6,477 bases of DNA, taken from contig JAIXZQ010000381.1 in the NCBI GenBank assembly GCA_027489475.1, positions 1 to 6,477 of the forward strand, written 5' to 3'. Positions within the stretch are counted from its first letter, which is position 1. The number at the start of each line of letters is the position of its first letter. Shown piece after piece: positions 5,631 to 6,477 of this stretch. The DNA comes from Methylophilus sp. (GTDB lineage: Bacteria > Pseudomonadota > Gammaproteobacteria > Burkholderiales > Methylophilaceae). Both the position numbers and the translations under genes were made by a program. The notes under the pieces were generated by a model. It searched no databases. It had not been told where the DNA came from and was given only the letters and a program-made list of their open reading frames with translations.

Positions 5631-6477
5631 ATGACTGATCTTACCTTGCTCGATTCAGAATCTACCGATAACGCTTTGATTCCGTTATTGCCTTTGCGGG
5701 ATGTGGTCGTTTATCCTCACCTTGTGATTCCGCTGTTTGTCGGTCGGACGAAATCTGTCCGTGCACTTGAGCGTGCGTCTGAAGGCGATAAGAAAATTTT
5801 GTTGGTGGCACAAAAATCAGCCAACAAAGATGATCCTGCCGCCGAAGATCTATATGAAATTGGTACCTTGGCTACGGTGTTGCAAATGCTCAAGCTGCCT
5901 GACGGTACAGTGAAGGTCTTGGTTGAAGGTTTGCATCGCGTACGCGTTTCAGACTTTGTCGAAACCGACGAGTGCTTTATGGCCAAAGGTGAAAGCATTC
6001 CGCAAGGTGACCAAGAAGACAAAGAGGCTGAGGCCTTGATGCGCACAGTGATGACGCAGTTTGACCAATACGTCAAACTGAACAAAAAAATTCCCCCTGA
6101 AATTTTGACTTCGTTGGCCACCATCAACGAGCCAGGTCGCTTGGCAGATACGATATCTGCGCATTTGACACTTAAGCTAGAAGAAAAACAAAAAGTCCTC
6201 GAAATGCTCAGTGTGATAGAGCGCTTGGAGCATCTGTTGTACCTGATGGAATCAGAAATTGATATCTTGCAGGTTGAAAAGCGCATCCGTGGCAGAGTGA
6301 AGCGCCAGATGGAAAAAAGCCAGCGCGAGTATTACTTGAATGAGCAGGTAAAAGCCATTCAGAAAGAACTCGGTGAGCAAGACGAAAACGCTGAGATGGA
6401 GGAGCTTGAGCAACGCATTAAAAGCGCGGCGATGCCCAAAGAAGCTTTGAATAAAGTCACTGCCGAGTTTAAAAAAC
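5631..6477 (+). CDS. lon: Lon ATP-dependent protease, N-terminal part (runs off the end)
   Basis: The open frame continues to the window end with 282 codons, about the first third of a protein of roughly 800 residues. Lon is a cytoplasmic homo-hexameric AAA+ serine protease (Ser-Lys dyad) that degrades misfolded and short-lived regulatory proteins. Visible is the N-terminal substrate-binding domain, opening with LIPLLPLRDVVVYPHLVIP and continuing through LKLPDGTVKVLVEGL. It is followed by the conserved helical linker with MEKSQREYYLNEQ, KAIQKELGE and AAMPKEA. The AAA+ and protease domains lie beyond the window, so their integrity cannot be judged. ATG at 5631 is chosen because GAAAG lies five bases upstream. 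ATG at 5619, adding four codons, is an alternative without any nearby ribosome binding site. A sigma-32 promoter candidate and a hairpin precede it. Confidence 0.97.
   Translation, partial: MTDLTLLDSESTDNALIPLLPLRDVVVYPHLVIPLFVGRTKSVRALERASEGDKKILLVAQKSANKDDPAAEDLYEIGTLATVLQMLKLPDGTVKVLVEGLHRVRVSDFVETDECFMAKGESIPQGDQEDKEAEALMRTVMTQFDQYVKLNKKIPPEILTSLATINEPGRLADTISAHLTLKLEEKQKVLEMLSVIERLEHLLYLMESEIDILQVEKRIRGRVKRQMEKSQREYYLNEQVKAIQKELGEQDENAEMEELEQRIKSAAMPKEALNKVTAEFKK

Overview
The window looks like core chromosome from a betaproteobacterium of moderate GC content, possibly a methylotroph of the Methylophilales. That placement is inferred from the style of the protein sequences and from the gene order tRNA-Leu ... 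tig-clpP-clpX-lon; no search was run. Most of the window is well-known housekeeping protein quality control. I found no mobile element, CRISPR array or recognisable new system. The less ordinary content is in the non-coding stretches.

Left end (1-520): two small genes read leftward. One encodes a 78-residue protein of unknown function, the other a lipoprotein cut by the window edge. A candidate promoter for this pair lies back-to-back with a candidate promoter for the rightward tRNA-Leu(UAG) gene (609-693).

Middle (694-1563): about 870 bases without an intact gene. It holds decayed leftward reading frames, the clearest being an apparent C-terminal fragment at 787-1014, and a hairpin just before ridA. 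ridA (1564-1938) encodes a complete enamine/imine deaminase and stands alone.

Right half (2219-6477): tig (trigger factor), clpP (protease subunit), clpX (unfoldase) and the start of lon (ATP-dependent protease, running off the end). tig, clpP and clpX are tightly packed (gaps of 3 and 28 bases) and probably form one transcript. Trigger factor folds nascent chains at the ribosome, while ClpXP and Lon degrade misfolded and regulatory proteins. The clpX-lon gap (132 bases) holds a 28-bp perfect palindrome, a good match to a heat-shock (sigma-32) promoter, and a hairpin that pairs a Shine-Dalgarno-like sequence with its complement right where the lon transcript should begin. This suggests that lon has its own heat-shock control separate from tig-clpP-clpX.
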